Origin: an uncultured Peptococcaceae bacterium
Lineage (GTDB): Bacteria; Bacillota; Dehalobacteriia; UBA4068
Direction: 5' to 3'
Length of the DNA stretch: 5,427 nt
Assembly: GCA_947307285.1 (NCBI GenBank)
Contig: CAMZIS010000092.1
Span: 1-5,427, forward strand
The translations under genes and the position numbers were made by a program. The notes beneath the pieces are model-generated. The model made no database searches. It was not told the DNA's origin and saw nothing but the letters and a program-made list of their open reading frames with translations. How positions within the stretch are numbered: the first letter of the stretch is position 1; each line of letters opens with the position of its first letter. Positions 1-5,332 of the stretch are shown here, piece by piece.

Positions 1-156
1 GCTCTGGTGGCGGACCTGATCTCCCGCCGGCCGGGCAGGCTGCAAATGCGCGGTCTGGCCTTCGCGCCTCTCAGCGTCACCGCCTGCCTGGAAAAGGCTT
101 TGGGAGAGAGGCTGGATTATTCTCACGACGATACCCTTGACAAAGATCCGGGTTAG
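1..156 (+). CDS. C-terminal fragment, possible YtxC-like sporulation protein
   Basis: The frame is open from the first base and closes at a TAG at 154-156, giving the last 51 residues of a protein that begins upstream of the window. The visible part reads ALVADLISRRPGRLQ, then a stretch ending CLEKALGERLDY and an acidic tail. No catalytic motif is present. The layout (a hydrophobic LI-x-x-x-P-x-x-hydrophobic strand, then a helix of the form L-E-K-x-L-G-x-R) resembles, from memory, the end of YtxC proteins, and ytxC lies directly upstream of thrS in Bacillus subtilis and several Clostridia. However, the cysteines that often end YtxC proteins are absent. The assignment rests on weak similarity plus gene order; that a real gene ends here is more certain. 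The stop codon lies inside the spacer of the thrS promoter, so the two genes are tightly packed but thrS has its own transcription start. Confidence 0.55.
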   Translation, partial: ALVADLISRRPGRLQMRGLAFAPLSVTACLEKALGERLDYSHDDTLDKDPG

Positions 157-165
157 TGTTAATAT
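137..165 (+). promoter_or_regulatory. Consensus sigma-A promoter of the thrS T-box leader
   Basis: A perfect -35 box TTGACA (137-142) is separated by 17 nt from a -10 box TAATAT (160-165), one mismatch from TATAAT. The predicted transcription start is about 171-173, a few bases upstream of T-box Stem I. The -35 box lies inside the last codons of the upstream gene, and its TAG stop (154-156) falls in the spacer. A strong constitutive promoter is what a T-box gene needs, because control happens later by antitermination. Confidence 0.85.
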
Positions 166-170
166 TACTT

Positions 171-408
171 GAAATCAAATATGCAAAGCGTTGAGCCGGA
201 CACGATGCGCCGCCGACACCTTACAGAGAGCCGCCTAAGCTGGGAACGCGGCAGGGATAAGGGCGTTATTACCACCGGGGAGCGCGGGGGCGAACCCCCG
301 ACGTGATGCCGCGTCAGAGCAACGAGCGGGCGTTTCCGGACGCCAATTCGGGTGGAACCGTGGAGTAAAATTTGCTTCATCCCGTAGCGGGATGGGGCTT
401 TTATTTTT
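171..408 (+). promoter_or_regulatory. Threonine T-box leader (tRNA-sensing riboswitch)
   Basis: This leader reads the charging state of tRNA-Thr and controls thrS transcription. Stem I closes with GCG (188-190) against CGC (283-285) and CCGG (196-199) against CCGG (275-278), with kink-turn type internal bases TTGAG (191-195) and GGAG (279-282). The specifier loop holds ACC at 271-273 followed by the usual purine A274; ACC is a threonine codon. Further up, CGCC (211-214) pairs with GGCG (262-265), and the distal arm GCCGC (230-234) pairs with GCGGC (248-252) above an AGAGA bulge (225-229). Stem II is likely GGGGG/CCCCC (286-299), and a Stem III candidate lies at 329-344. The antiterminator pairs CGGG (349-352) with CCCG (381-384) and TGGAG (361-365) with CTTCA (375-379). 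The T-box bulge TGGAACCG (353-360) offers UGGA to the acceptor end of uncharged tRNA, which implies a U discriminator base. The pairings were found by eye; the T-box identity is very secure. Confidence 0.95.
374..408 (+). terminator. Regulated intrinsic terminator of the thrS T-box
   Basis: An 11-bp stem (374-384 with 388-398, two G-U pairs, core CATCCCG/CGGGATG) with a TAG loop is followed by the T-rich run TTTTATTTTT (399-408). Its 5' arm contains CTTCA and CCCG, the same bases that form the 3' side of the antiterminator, so the two structures are mutually exclusive. With charged tRNA-Thr the terminator forms; with uncharged tRNA bound, the antiterminator is stabilised and thrS is transcribed. 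Confidence 0.93.
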
Positions 409-414
409 AGGAGG
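409..414 (+). promoter_or_regulatory. thrS ribosome binding site
   Basis: AGGAGG at 409-414 sits 7 nt before the ATG at 422 and directly follows the T tract of the terminator. It decides the thrS start: the in-frame ATG at 392 lies in the 3' arm of the terminator hairpin, has no Shine-Dalgarno sequence, and would add ten residues not expected in the family. Confidence 0.9.
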
Positions 415-421
415 AAGCAAC

Positions 422-2365
422 ATGCAAATCGAATTGATCAATCACGGCAAGGTTGAGGCGGCCGCCGGCGCGCCGCTGATCGCCGTCATCGCCGCCGCCG
501 ACAAGGAACTGGCCAAAAAGGCCTGCGTGGCCAAGGTCAACGGTCAGCTGGCCGACCTGCGCACCGTGCCCAAGGAGGGCGACAAAGTGGAGGTCTTCGG
601 GCCCCAGGACGAGGAAGGACTGCGCACCCTGCGCCACACCGCCTCCCACGTCATGGCTCAGGCGGTGAAGCGCCTGTTCCCCGCCGCCAAGCTGGCCATC
701 GGCCCCGCCATAGACGACGGCTTCTACTACGACTTCGACGTGGAGCAGCCCTTTTCCGAGGAAGACCTGGCCGCCATCGAAGCGGAGATGAAAAAGATCG
801 TCAAGGAAAACATCAAGCTGGAAGCCTTTGAGATGACTCCGGAAGAGGCCATCAAATTCTACGAAGAAAAAGGCGAGGTCTACAAGGTCGAGCTCATCCA
901 GGAGCACGCCGGCAAGGGCGAGAACATCAAGTTCTACCGCCAGGGCGAATTCGACGAGCTGTGCGCCGGTCCCCATCTGATGTCCACCGGCATGTGCAAA
1001 GGCTTCAAGCTGACCCAGACCGCCGGCGCCTACTGGCGGGGCGACAGCACCAAGCCCATGCTCTGCCGCATCTACGGCACGGCCTTCGCCAGCAAGGACG
1101 AGCTGGAAGCCCATCTGGCCATGCTGGAGGAAGCCAGGAAGCGCGACCACAACAAGATCGGCCGCGAGCTGGAATACTTTACCACCGTGGATATCATCGG
1201 TCAGGGCCTGCCGGTGATGCTGCCCAAGGGCGCCAAGGTCATCCAGACCCTGCAGCGTTTCGTGGAAGACGAAGAGGCCCGCCGGGGCTGGCAGCTGACC
1301 AAGACCCCGCTGATGGCCAAATCCGACCTCTATATCATCTCCGGCCACTGGGATCATTATCTGGACGGCATGTTCGTGCTGGGCGACCCCAACGACCCCA
1401 CCAAGGAATGCTTCGCCCTGCGTCCCATGACCTGCCCCTTCCAGTACCAGGTGTATCTGAACCGGGCCCGTTCCTACCGCGACCTGCCGCTGCGCTACGA
1501 CGAGACCTCCACCCTGTTCCGCAACGAGGCCTCCGGCGAGATGCACGGCCTGATCCGCGTGCGCCAGTTCACCATTTCCGAAGGCCATCTGATGTGCACT
1601 CCGGACCAGCTGGAGGGCGAATTCAAGAGCTGCCTGGAGCTGGCCAACTACATGCTCAAATGCGTGGGCCTGTACGAGGACGTGTCCTACCGCTTCTCCC
1701 AGTGGGACCCCAACGACCGGGACAAATACATCGGCACGCCGGAACAGTGGGACGAAGCTCAGGGCGTGATGAAGAAGATCCTGGATCATCTGGGCATCGA
1801 ATACAAGATCGGCATCGGCGAGGCCGCTTTCTACGGACCCAAGCTGGACATCCAGATCAAGAACGTCTGGGGCAAGGAAGACACCCTGATCACCATCCAG
1901 ATCGACCAGATGCTGGCCGAAAAATTCGGCATGGAATACACCGACACCGACGGCAGCAAGAAGAACCCCTACATCATCCACCGCACCTCCATCGGCTGCT
2001 ACGAGCGGACCCTGGCTCTGGTGCTGGAAAAATTCGCCGGCGCGCTGCCGGTGTGGATGGCTCCCGTCCAGGTCAAGCTGCTGCCCATCGCCGACCGGCA
2101 CATCGAATACCTGCAGGGTCTGGCCGCCGAGCTGCAGAAACAGGGACTGCGGGTGGAAGTGGATACCCGCAGCGAAAAGATCGGCTACAAGATCCGTTCC
2201 GCCCAGATGGAAAAGGTCCCCTACATGCTGGTGGCCGGCGATAAGGACATCGAGGCCGGCGTGGTCTCCGTGCGCCGCCGGGGCGAAGGCGAGCTGGGCC
2301 AGATGGCGCTCACCGACTTCATCAGCCGCATCAAGAAAGAGATCGACGAATTCGTGCTGGATTAA
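422..2365 (+). CDS. thrS: Threonine--tRNA ligase (ThrRS)
   Basis: This cytoplasmic class II synthetase of 647 aa (Escherichia coli has 642) charges tRNA-Thr with threonine using ATP and edits mischarged Ser-tRNA-Thr. The order is a TGS domain (about 1-60), the N2 editing domain (about 62-225) with H72, H76, C181 and H185 in HTASH and CAGPH, the catalytic core (about 240-535), and the anticodon-binding domain (about 540-647). The zinc ligands that hold threonine are C338 (PMTCP), H389 (SEGH) and H520 (IIHR). Motif 2 arginine is R367 (FRNEASGEMHG) and motif 3 arginine is R529 (YERTL). The core reads PMTCPFQYQVY and FTISEGH where the common bacterial form reads PMNCPGH and FTQDDAH, so it belongs to a variant sublineage that, from memory, also occurs in other Clostridia and some archaea. 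Expression is controlled by the T-box leader just upstream. It is apparently monocistronic, ending at a terminator shared with rnc. Confidence 0.97.
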   Translation: MQIELINHGKVEAAAGAPLIAVIAAADKELAKKACVAKVNGQLADLRTVPKEGDKVEVFGPQDEEGLRTLRHTASHVMAQAVKRLFPAAKLAIGPAIDDGFYYDFDVEQPFSEEDLAAIEAEMKKIVKENIKLEAFEMTPEEAIKFYEEKGEVYKVELIQEHAGKGENIKFYRQGEFDELCAGPHLMSTGMCKGFKLTQTAGAYWRGDSTKPMLCRIYGTAFASKDELEAHLAMLEEARKRDHNKIGRELEYFTTVDIIGQGLPVMLPKGAKVIQTLQRFVEDEEARRGWQLTKTPLMAKSDLYIISGHWDHYLDGMFVLGDPNDPTKECFALRPMTCPFQYQVYLNRARSYRDLPLRYDETSTLFRNEASGEMHGLIRVRQFTISEGHLMCTPDQLEGEFKSCLELANYMLKCVGLYEDVSYRFSQWDPNDRDKYIGTPEQWDEAQGVMKKILDHLGIEYKIGIGEAAFYGPKLDIQIKNVWGKEDTLITIQIDQMLAEKFGMEYTDTDGSKKNPYIIHRTSIGCYERTLALVLEKFAGALPVWMAPVQVKLLPIADRHIEYLQGLAAELQKQGLRVEVDTRSEKIGYKIRSAQMEKVPYMLVAGDKDIEAGVVSVRRRGEGELGQMALTDFISRIKKEIDEFVLD

Positions 2366-2375
2366 ATCCGACGAT

Positions 2376-2410
2376 AAAAAAAGAACGGCTCCCGCGGGAG
2401 CCGGTATATT
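2376..2410. terminator. Bidirectional intrinsic terminator between convergent thrS and rnc
   Basis: The perfect 18-nt palindrome CGGCTCCCGCGGGAGCCG (2386-2403) can form a GC-rich hairpin on either strand. On the minus strand it is followed by TTCTTTTTTT (2385-2376), a strong terminator about 31 nt after the rnc stop. On the plus strand, for thrS, it is followed by the weaker T-rich run TATATTTAT (2405-2413). The remainder of the 69-nt gap holds nothing else I recognise. Confidence 0.88.
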
Positions 2411-2434
2411 TATGCAACCGATAAATCGATCTGC

Positions 2435-3160
2435 TTATTTTATCTCTTTCAGCCAGCTTTCTTTGGTCTGCAGGGCGGCGGCTGCGGCGGCCACTTCGCT
2501 TTCCTTTTTGCTGCGGCCCTTGCCCTGGCCCAGCAGCAGCTTGCCGCAATAGACGGCGCTTTCGAAGGTGGGGGCGTGATCCGGCCCGGAGGAGCCCAGC
2601 AGACGGTAGCTGACCCCATGGGGGACCCGGGCCTGCACCAGTTCCTGGAGCAGGCTCTTTTTGTCTTCGTAATCCTCGGGCGTCAGATTGTCCATTTTGG
2701 CTTGGAACTGGGAAAGGAACAGCTCCCGCGCCGCCTCATAGCCGCGGCAGATGAAGACCGCGCCGATGACGGCCTCAAAGGCGTCGGCCAGCACGGAAGG
2801 TCGGCGGCGGTCGCCCCCCGCTTCCGAACCGTGGCCCAACCGCAGGGACTTGTCCACGCCCAGAGAGACCGCGGCCTCGGCCAAAGAAGCCTCGCACACG
2901 ATGAAGGCGCGCATCTTGGACAGGTCGCCTTCCTGGGCCTCGGGATAAGCCCGGAACAGGTAATCGCCGGCGATCAGGTCCAGCACCGCGTCGCCCAGGA
3001 ATTCCAGCCGCTGGTTGTCCCCTTCTTTGGGATGGCGGCTGCCCTCGAAATAGGCGGGATGGGTCAGGGCCTGCACCAAAACGGGCATGTCCTCATCACT
3101 GAAGCCCAACTGCCGTCCCAGCTCGGTGCGGGGCGGGTCAAGACGGTCCGGCGTCCTCAT
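2435..3160 (-). CDS. rnc: Ribonuclease III
   Basis: This 241-aa cytoplasmic, Mg-dependent double-strand-specific endoribonuclease processes the 30S rRNA precursor and structured mRNAs. The nuclease domain (about 12-157) carries the signature NQRLEFLGDAVL (49-60) with catalytic E53 and D57, and LADAFEAVIGA (124-134) with D126 and E129. The double-stranded RNA binding domain (about 163-232) runs from KKSLLQELVQ to the GKGRSKKESEVAAAAAAL helix. The residue before the RLEFLGD core is Q50, where E. coli has Glu38; from memory Q is a common natural variant here. The start ATG (3160-3158) overlaps the acpP stop as ATGA, with AGGAG (3172-3168) 7 nt upstream, which suggests translational coupling. It is the last gene of the plsX-acpP-rnc run and ends at a strong terminator. 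The smc and ftsY genes that often follow rnc in Bacillota are not here. Confidence 0.97.
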   Translation of the reverse strand: MRTPDRLDPPRTELGRQLGFSDEDMPVLVQALTHPAYFEGSRHPKEGDNQRLEFLGDAVLDLIAGDYLFRAYPEAQEGDLSKMRAFIVCEASLAEAAVSLGVDKSLRLGHGSEAGGDRRRPSVLADAFEAVIGAVFICRGYEAARELFLSQFQAKMDNLTPEDYEDKKSLLQELVQARVPHGVSYRLLGSSGPDHAPTFESAVYCGKLLLGQGKGRSKKESEVAAAAAALQTKESWLKEIK

Positions 3161-3399
3161 AGCTCTGCTCCTATACAGTCCAGGACAACAGCGACGAACC
3201 GGCCCACAGTCTCGCAGGCCATGAGCTTTCGCTCGTCCAGCTCAATAGCGAAAGCGTCTTCCAGGCTGACGGTGATCTCTATAATATCCAGCGAATCGAC
3301 GGCCAGCTCCTCGAAGGTCAGCTCCGGGCTCCACAGGCTTTCGTCCATATGCAGCTGTTCCACAAATATGTCGCGGATCTTTTCTTCCGTTTCTGTCAT
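3157..3399 (-). CDS. acpP: Acyl carrier protein
   Basis: This 80-aa acidic protein carries growing fatty acyl chains on a 4'-phosphopantetheine arm and donates them to PlsX and the FAS II enzymes. The attachment site is S36 in AVDSLDIIE; the canonical motif is GADSLD, so the Gly-Ala is replaced by Ala-Val while the essential DSL is kept. The helix after it (ITVSLEDAFAIEL) matches the ACP recognition helix, while the third-helix region (DERKLMACETVGRFV) diverges from the usual DEDAEKITTVGD form. The start overlaps the plsX stop by one base (TGATG), and its stop overlaps the rnc start. The likely Shine-Dalgarno AAGGA is close to the ATG (about 3 nt), so coupling to plsX translation is probable. 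The genome may hold another ACP near fab genes; this window cannot show whether this is the main one. Confidence 0.93.
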   Translation of the reverse strand: MTETEEKIRDIFVEQLHMDESLWSPELTFEELAVDSLDIIEITVSLEDAFAIELDERKLMACETVGRFVAVVLDCIGAEL

Positions 3400-4388
3400 C
3401 AGTCCTTCAACTCCGTTCCGCCCAGCTCCCTGGCGAGCGTTTCCACCAGCTGGCTGTCAAAGCAGGAAGCGGCCAGATTCAGGGCCTGATGGATGGCCCG
3501 CACGCCGGAGGAGCCGTGGCAGACGACGGATACGCCCTTCACGCCCAGCAGCGGCGCGCCGCCGTATTCCTCGTAATCGAAGCGCTCCTTGATCTTGACA
3601 AAACCGTCTTTGACCAGAGCCGCGCCCAGGGCCCGCTTGGGGCTGGCGGTAAGCTCCTGTTTGATCAGTTTCAGCAGCACCGACATGGTGCCTTCCACGG
3701 TTTTGACGGCCACGTTGCCGTTCATGCCGTCGCAGACCATGACGTCGTAGCCGCCCTTGAGTATATCCCGGCCTTCCATGTTGCCGATGAAATTCAGTCC
3801 GCTTTCCTGCAGTTCAGCATATGCGGCGCGGCTGGCGTTATTACCCTTGTGAGGCTCGGTGCCGTTGACCAGCAACGCCAGGCGCGGCCGTTCCACGCCC
3901 TGCACCAGCCGGGAATAGACCTCGCCCATGCGGGCGAACTGCACCAGCTGCTGCTCGCTGCAGTCTACGTTGGCGCCAACGTCCAGCAGGAAGCTGGGGC
4001 CTTCCAAAGTGGGGACCACGGTGCCGATGGCCGGCCGGTCCACCCCCGCTATCCGGCCCAGCAGCAGGGTGGCGCTGGCCATCTGGGCGGCGGTGCTGCC
4101 GGCGGAGACCACGGCGTCGGCCTCGCCTTTTTTCACCAGCTCGGTGGCCATCCAGATGGAGCTGTCCCGCTTTTTCATCAGGGCTCTGACGTCTTCGTCC
4201 ATGCCCATGACCGAATTGCAGAACACCAGGTTGACGTTTTCGGGCAGCTCTTTTCTTTCGTCCAGTGCGGCATGGGTGCCGACCAGGAGATACTCCCAGG
4301 CCGGATGCTGCCGCGCCGCTTCCATAGCGCCGCGGAAAATGGCTTCCGGCGCGTTATCGCCGCCCATGATATCTACGGCTAACCTCAT
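3399..4388 (-). CDS. plsX: Phosphate acyltransferase PlsX
   Basis: PlsX converts acyl-ACP and phosphate to acyl-phosphate, which PlsY uses to acylate glycerol-3-phosphate, the first step of phospholipid synthesis. It is a peripheral, membrane-associated soluble enzyme. The 329-aa protein has the family's usual length and motifs: MRLAVDIMGGDNAPE (1-15), DVGANVDC (136-143), NGTEPHKGN (175-183), GNMEGRDI (202-209), CDGMNGNV (219-226) and YGGAPLLGVKG (275-285). The stretch SAGSTA (95-100) replaces the more usual SAGNTG. The chosen ATG has GGAGG (4401-4397) 8 nt upstream and begins exactly at the conserved N-terminus. The frame is open for 14 more codons to an ATG at 4430, but that extension has no family similarity and starts at the edge of a hairpin. 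acpP follows with a one-base overlap, placing enzyme and substrate carrier on one message. Confidence 0.97.
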   Translation of the reverse strand: MRLAVDIMGGDNAPEAIFRGAMEAARQHPAWEYLLVGTHAALDERKELPENVNLVFCNSVMGMDEDVRALMKKRDSSIWMATELVKKGEADAVVSAGSTAAQMASATLLLGRIAGVDRPAIGTVVPTLEGPSFLLDVGANVDCSEQQLVQFARMGEVYSRLVQGVERPRLALLVNGTEPHKGNNASRAAYAELQESGLNFIGNMEGRDILKGGYDVMVCDGMNGNVAVKTVEGTMSVLLKLIKQELTASPKRALGAALVKDGFVKIKERFDYEEYGGAPLLGVKGVSVVCHGSSGVRAIHQALNLAASCFDSQLVETLARELGGTELKD

Positions 4389-4420
4389 ACTTACTTCCTC
4401 CAATTCCGCCTCGCAGCGGA

Positions 4421-4452
4421 TATAAAACAAGGGCTCAATAGGAATTGAGCCC
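4421..4452 (-). terminator. Terminator-like hairpin between rpmF and plsX
   Basis: The inverted repeat GGGCTCAAT (4431-4439) / ATTGAGCCC (4444-4452) forms a 9-bp stem with a 4-nt loop. In the minus direction it is followed by TTGTTTTATA (4430-4421), a moderate T-rich run, and it starts 24 nt after the rpmF stop. On the plus strand a T6 run (4459-4464) lies about 6 nt past the stem. Only 42 nt remain between the hairpin and the plsX ATG, and I see no consensus promoter there, so it may act as a partial terminator that lowers plsX-acpP-rnc expression relative to yceD-rpmF. It could instead be a protein operator. A smaller hairpin, TCCGC/GCGGA (4420-4405), sits just before the plsX ribosome binding site. 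Confidence 0.65.
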
Positions 4453-4475
4453 CTAAACTTTTTTCGTGAAGATGA

Positions 4476-4667
4476 TTATTCGGCTTTCTCTTTCTTGACC
4501 ACGACAGGTCTGCCTTTATAGTAACCGCATTCCGGGCAGGCGTGATGCGGCTGCTTCAGGGCATGGCACTGGGGGCAAACGGACAGAGCCGGAGCTTCGC
4601 TGGTATAACGCGCGGCACGGTTCATGCGGCGGTTGGCTTTGGAAGTTTTTCCTTTCGGGACGCCCAT
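4476..4667 (-). CDS. rpmF: 50S ribosomal protein L32 (bL32)
   Basis: This 63-aa basic protein of the large ribosomal subunit has the family's usual length. The N-terminus MGVPKGKTSKANRRMNRA matches the conserved L32 start. A zinc ribbon is formed by C31, C34, C44 and C47 (CPQC and CPEC), so this is the zinc-binding (C+) form rather than the cysteine-less paralogue some bacteria use under zinc limitation. The ATG has GAGGAG (4680-4675) 7 nt upstream. It follows yceD with a 16-nt gap; DUF177-rpmF is one of the most conserved gene pairs in bacteria. A hairpin downstream separates it from plsX. Confidence 0.97.
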   Translation of the reverse strand: MGVPKGKTSKANRRMNRAARYTSEAPALSVCPQCHALKQPHHACPECGYYKGRPVVVKKEKAE

Positions 4668-4683
4668 GGTGATTCTCCTCTCT

Positions 4684-5196
4684 TTAGTGTTCGAATTTCA
4701 AATTTTTAAGCTTTTCCCAGCGGGGATCGATATCGTCCTTCCCGCAGGAGCAACTTTGCTGATTCAAGTCGACGCCGCACACCGGGCACAGGCCGCGGCA
4801 GTCGGGACGGCACAGGGGCTGCATGGGACAACGGAACCAGATCTCGTTCAGCACGGCTTCCGCCACGTCGGCCTGATCCTCGCGGATGGGCCACAGCTGG
4901 TCTTCGCCGTCGGCGTCCGCCGTGTCGGCCAGGGTGAAGCGGGTCTCCGCCCTGCCTTCGACAGGAGTGGAAAAAGGCTTGCCGCAGCGTCCGCACTGCT
5001 GGACGATCTCACCGCTCCAGCTGAGATCGGCGGAAAAGCTGCCGTCGCCGCTGTTTTGCAGCCGGCCGGACACGGTCAGCGGACCGGACACGGAGAAATC
5101 GCGATAGCCGTAGGAGTCGGCTGAGACGTCCTCCGTCAGGCTGAAATCAAGGGCTGACAGTGGGTTTGCTTTGATTTTGGCGATACTGACTCTCAT
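4684..5196 (-). CDS. yceD: DUF177 / YceD family protein
   Basis: This 170-aa protein belongs to the DUF177 (YceD) family, linked in bacteria and plant chloroplasts to 23S rRNA processing or accumulation; the biochemical activity is not settled. The N-terminal part is a beta-rich domain beginning MRVSIAKIKANPLS. C68 and C71 (CGRC) form one cysteine pair, and the C-terminal part has CPMQPLCRPDCRGLCPVCG (123-141, with C123, C129, C133, C137, C140) followed by CSC (149-151), the typical metal-binding-like block of Gram-positive members. It ends DPRWEKLKNLKF, also typical. The start at 5196 is preferred over an in-frame ATG at 5259 because the promoter lies between them: the -10 box ends at 5219, so the longer form could not be translated from this transcript. 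The leader is only about 16 nt and the Shine-Dalgarno is weak (GTGGAA next to the ATG). Confidence 0.92.
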   Translation of the reverse strand: MRVSIAKIKANPLSALDFSLTEDVSADSYGYRDFSVSGPLTVSGRLQNSGDGSFSADLSWSGEIVQQCGRCGKPFSTPVEGRAETRFTLADTADADGEDQLWPIREDQADVAEAVLNEIWFRCPMQPLCRPDCRGLCPVCGVDLNQQSCSCGKDDIDPRWEKLKNLKFEH

Positions 5197-5218
5197 TTTC
5201 CACAACCGTTCCCGAAAT

Positions 5219-5247
5219 ATTATACAGATATAATCTACCTCTGTCAA
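5219..5247 (-). promoter_or_regulatory. Consensus sigma-A promoter of yceD-rpmF
   Basis: On the minus strand a perfect TTGACA (5247-5242) is separated by 17 nt from a perfect TATAAT (5224-5219). AT-rich runs upstream of the -35 box (T6-type tracts at about 5262-5248) resemble an UP element. The predicted start is near 5212, leaving a leader of about 16 nt before the yceD ATG. Such strength suits a ribosomal-protein operon, and the promoter separates this unit from ackA. Confidence 0.93.
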
Positions 5248-5284
5248 TAAAAAATGCAAAAAAGGGCCAAAACCATAGCGGGAT

Positions 5285-5317
5285 AAAAACAGGCCCCGGC
5301 AGCAGCGCCGGGGCCTG
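5285..5317 (-). terminator. Intrinsic terminator of ackA
   Basis: A perfect 11-bp GC-rich stem (CAGGCCCCGGC at 5290-5300 with GCCGGGGCCTG at 5307-5317) with a 6-nt loop is followed on the minus strand by TTTTT (5289-5285). It lies 15 nt after the ackA stop codon. It ends the ackA transcript before the yceD promoter, so the genes are neighbours but separate transcription units, apart from any read-through. Confidence 0.93.
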
Positions 5318-5332
5318 CAATAACGGGAAAGC

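Noticed and set aside
392..421. Ten-residue N-terminal extension of ThrRS from the ATG at 392
   Set aside because: That ATG is in the terminator hairpin's 3' arm and lacks a ribosome binding site, while AGGAGG lies perfectly placed for the ATG at 422.
165..441. Short minus-strand open frames across the T-box leader
   Set aside because: The region is explained base by base by the T-box structure and its terminator on the plus strand.
407..2101. A 564-codon open frame on the minus strand opposite thrS
   Set aside because: It mirrors a conserved synthetase gene in GC-rich DNA; the product is a low-complexity run rich in V, G, H, L and Q with no domain, and no promoter or ribosome binding site is evident.
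961..2244. A 427-codon plus-strand open frame inside thrS in another frame
   Set aside because: The product is dominated by R, P, G and H, typical of a +1 shadow of a high-GC gene, and it lies wholly inside a certain CDS.
2576..3592. A 338-codon plus-strand frame across rnc, acpP and the end of plsX
   Set aside because: It lies opposite three clear genes with full family motifs; its translation has no recognisable domain.
3489..4382. Plus-strand open frames (297 and 165 codons) opposite plsX
   Set aside because: They are antisense shadows of plsX; composition is unnatural (H-, Q- and A-rich or S-rich) and no start signals are visible.
4389..4430. Fourteen-residue N-terminal extension of PlsX
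   Set aside because: The extension has no family similarity, and a strong GGAGG directs initiation at 4388, where the conserved N-terminus begins.
5197..5259. Twenty-one-residue N-terminal extension of the DUF177 protein, which looks hydrophobic like a signal peptide
   Set aside because: It is translated from promoter DNA: both the -35 and -10 boxes lie inside it, so it is not present on the mRNA.
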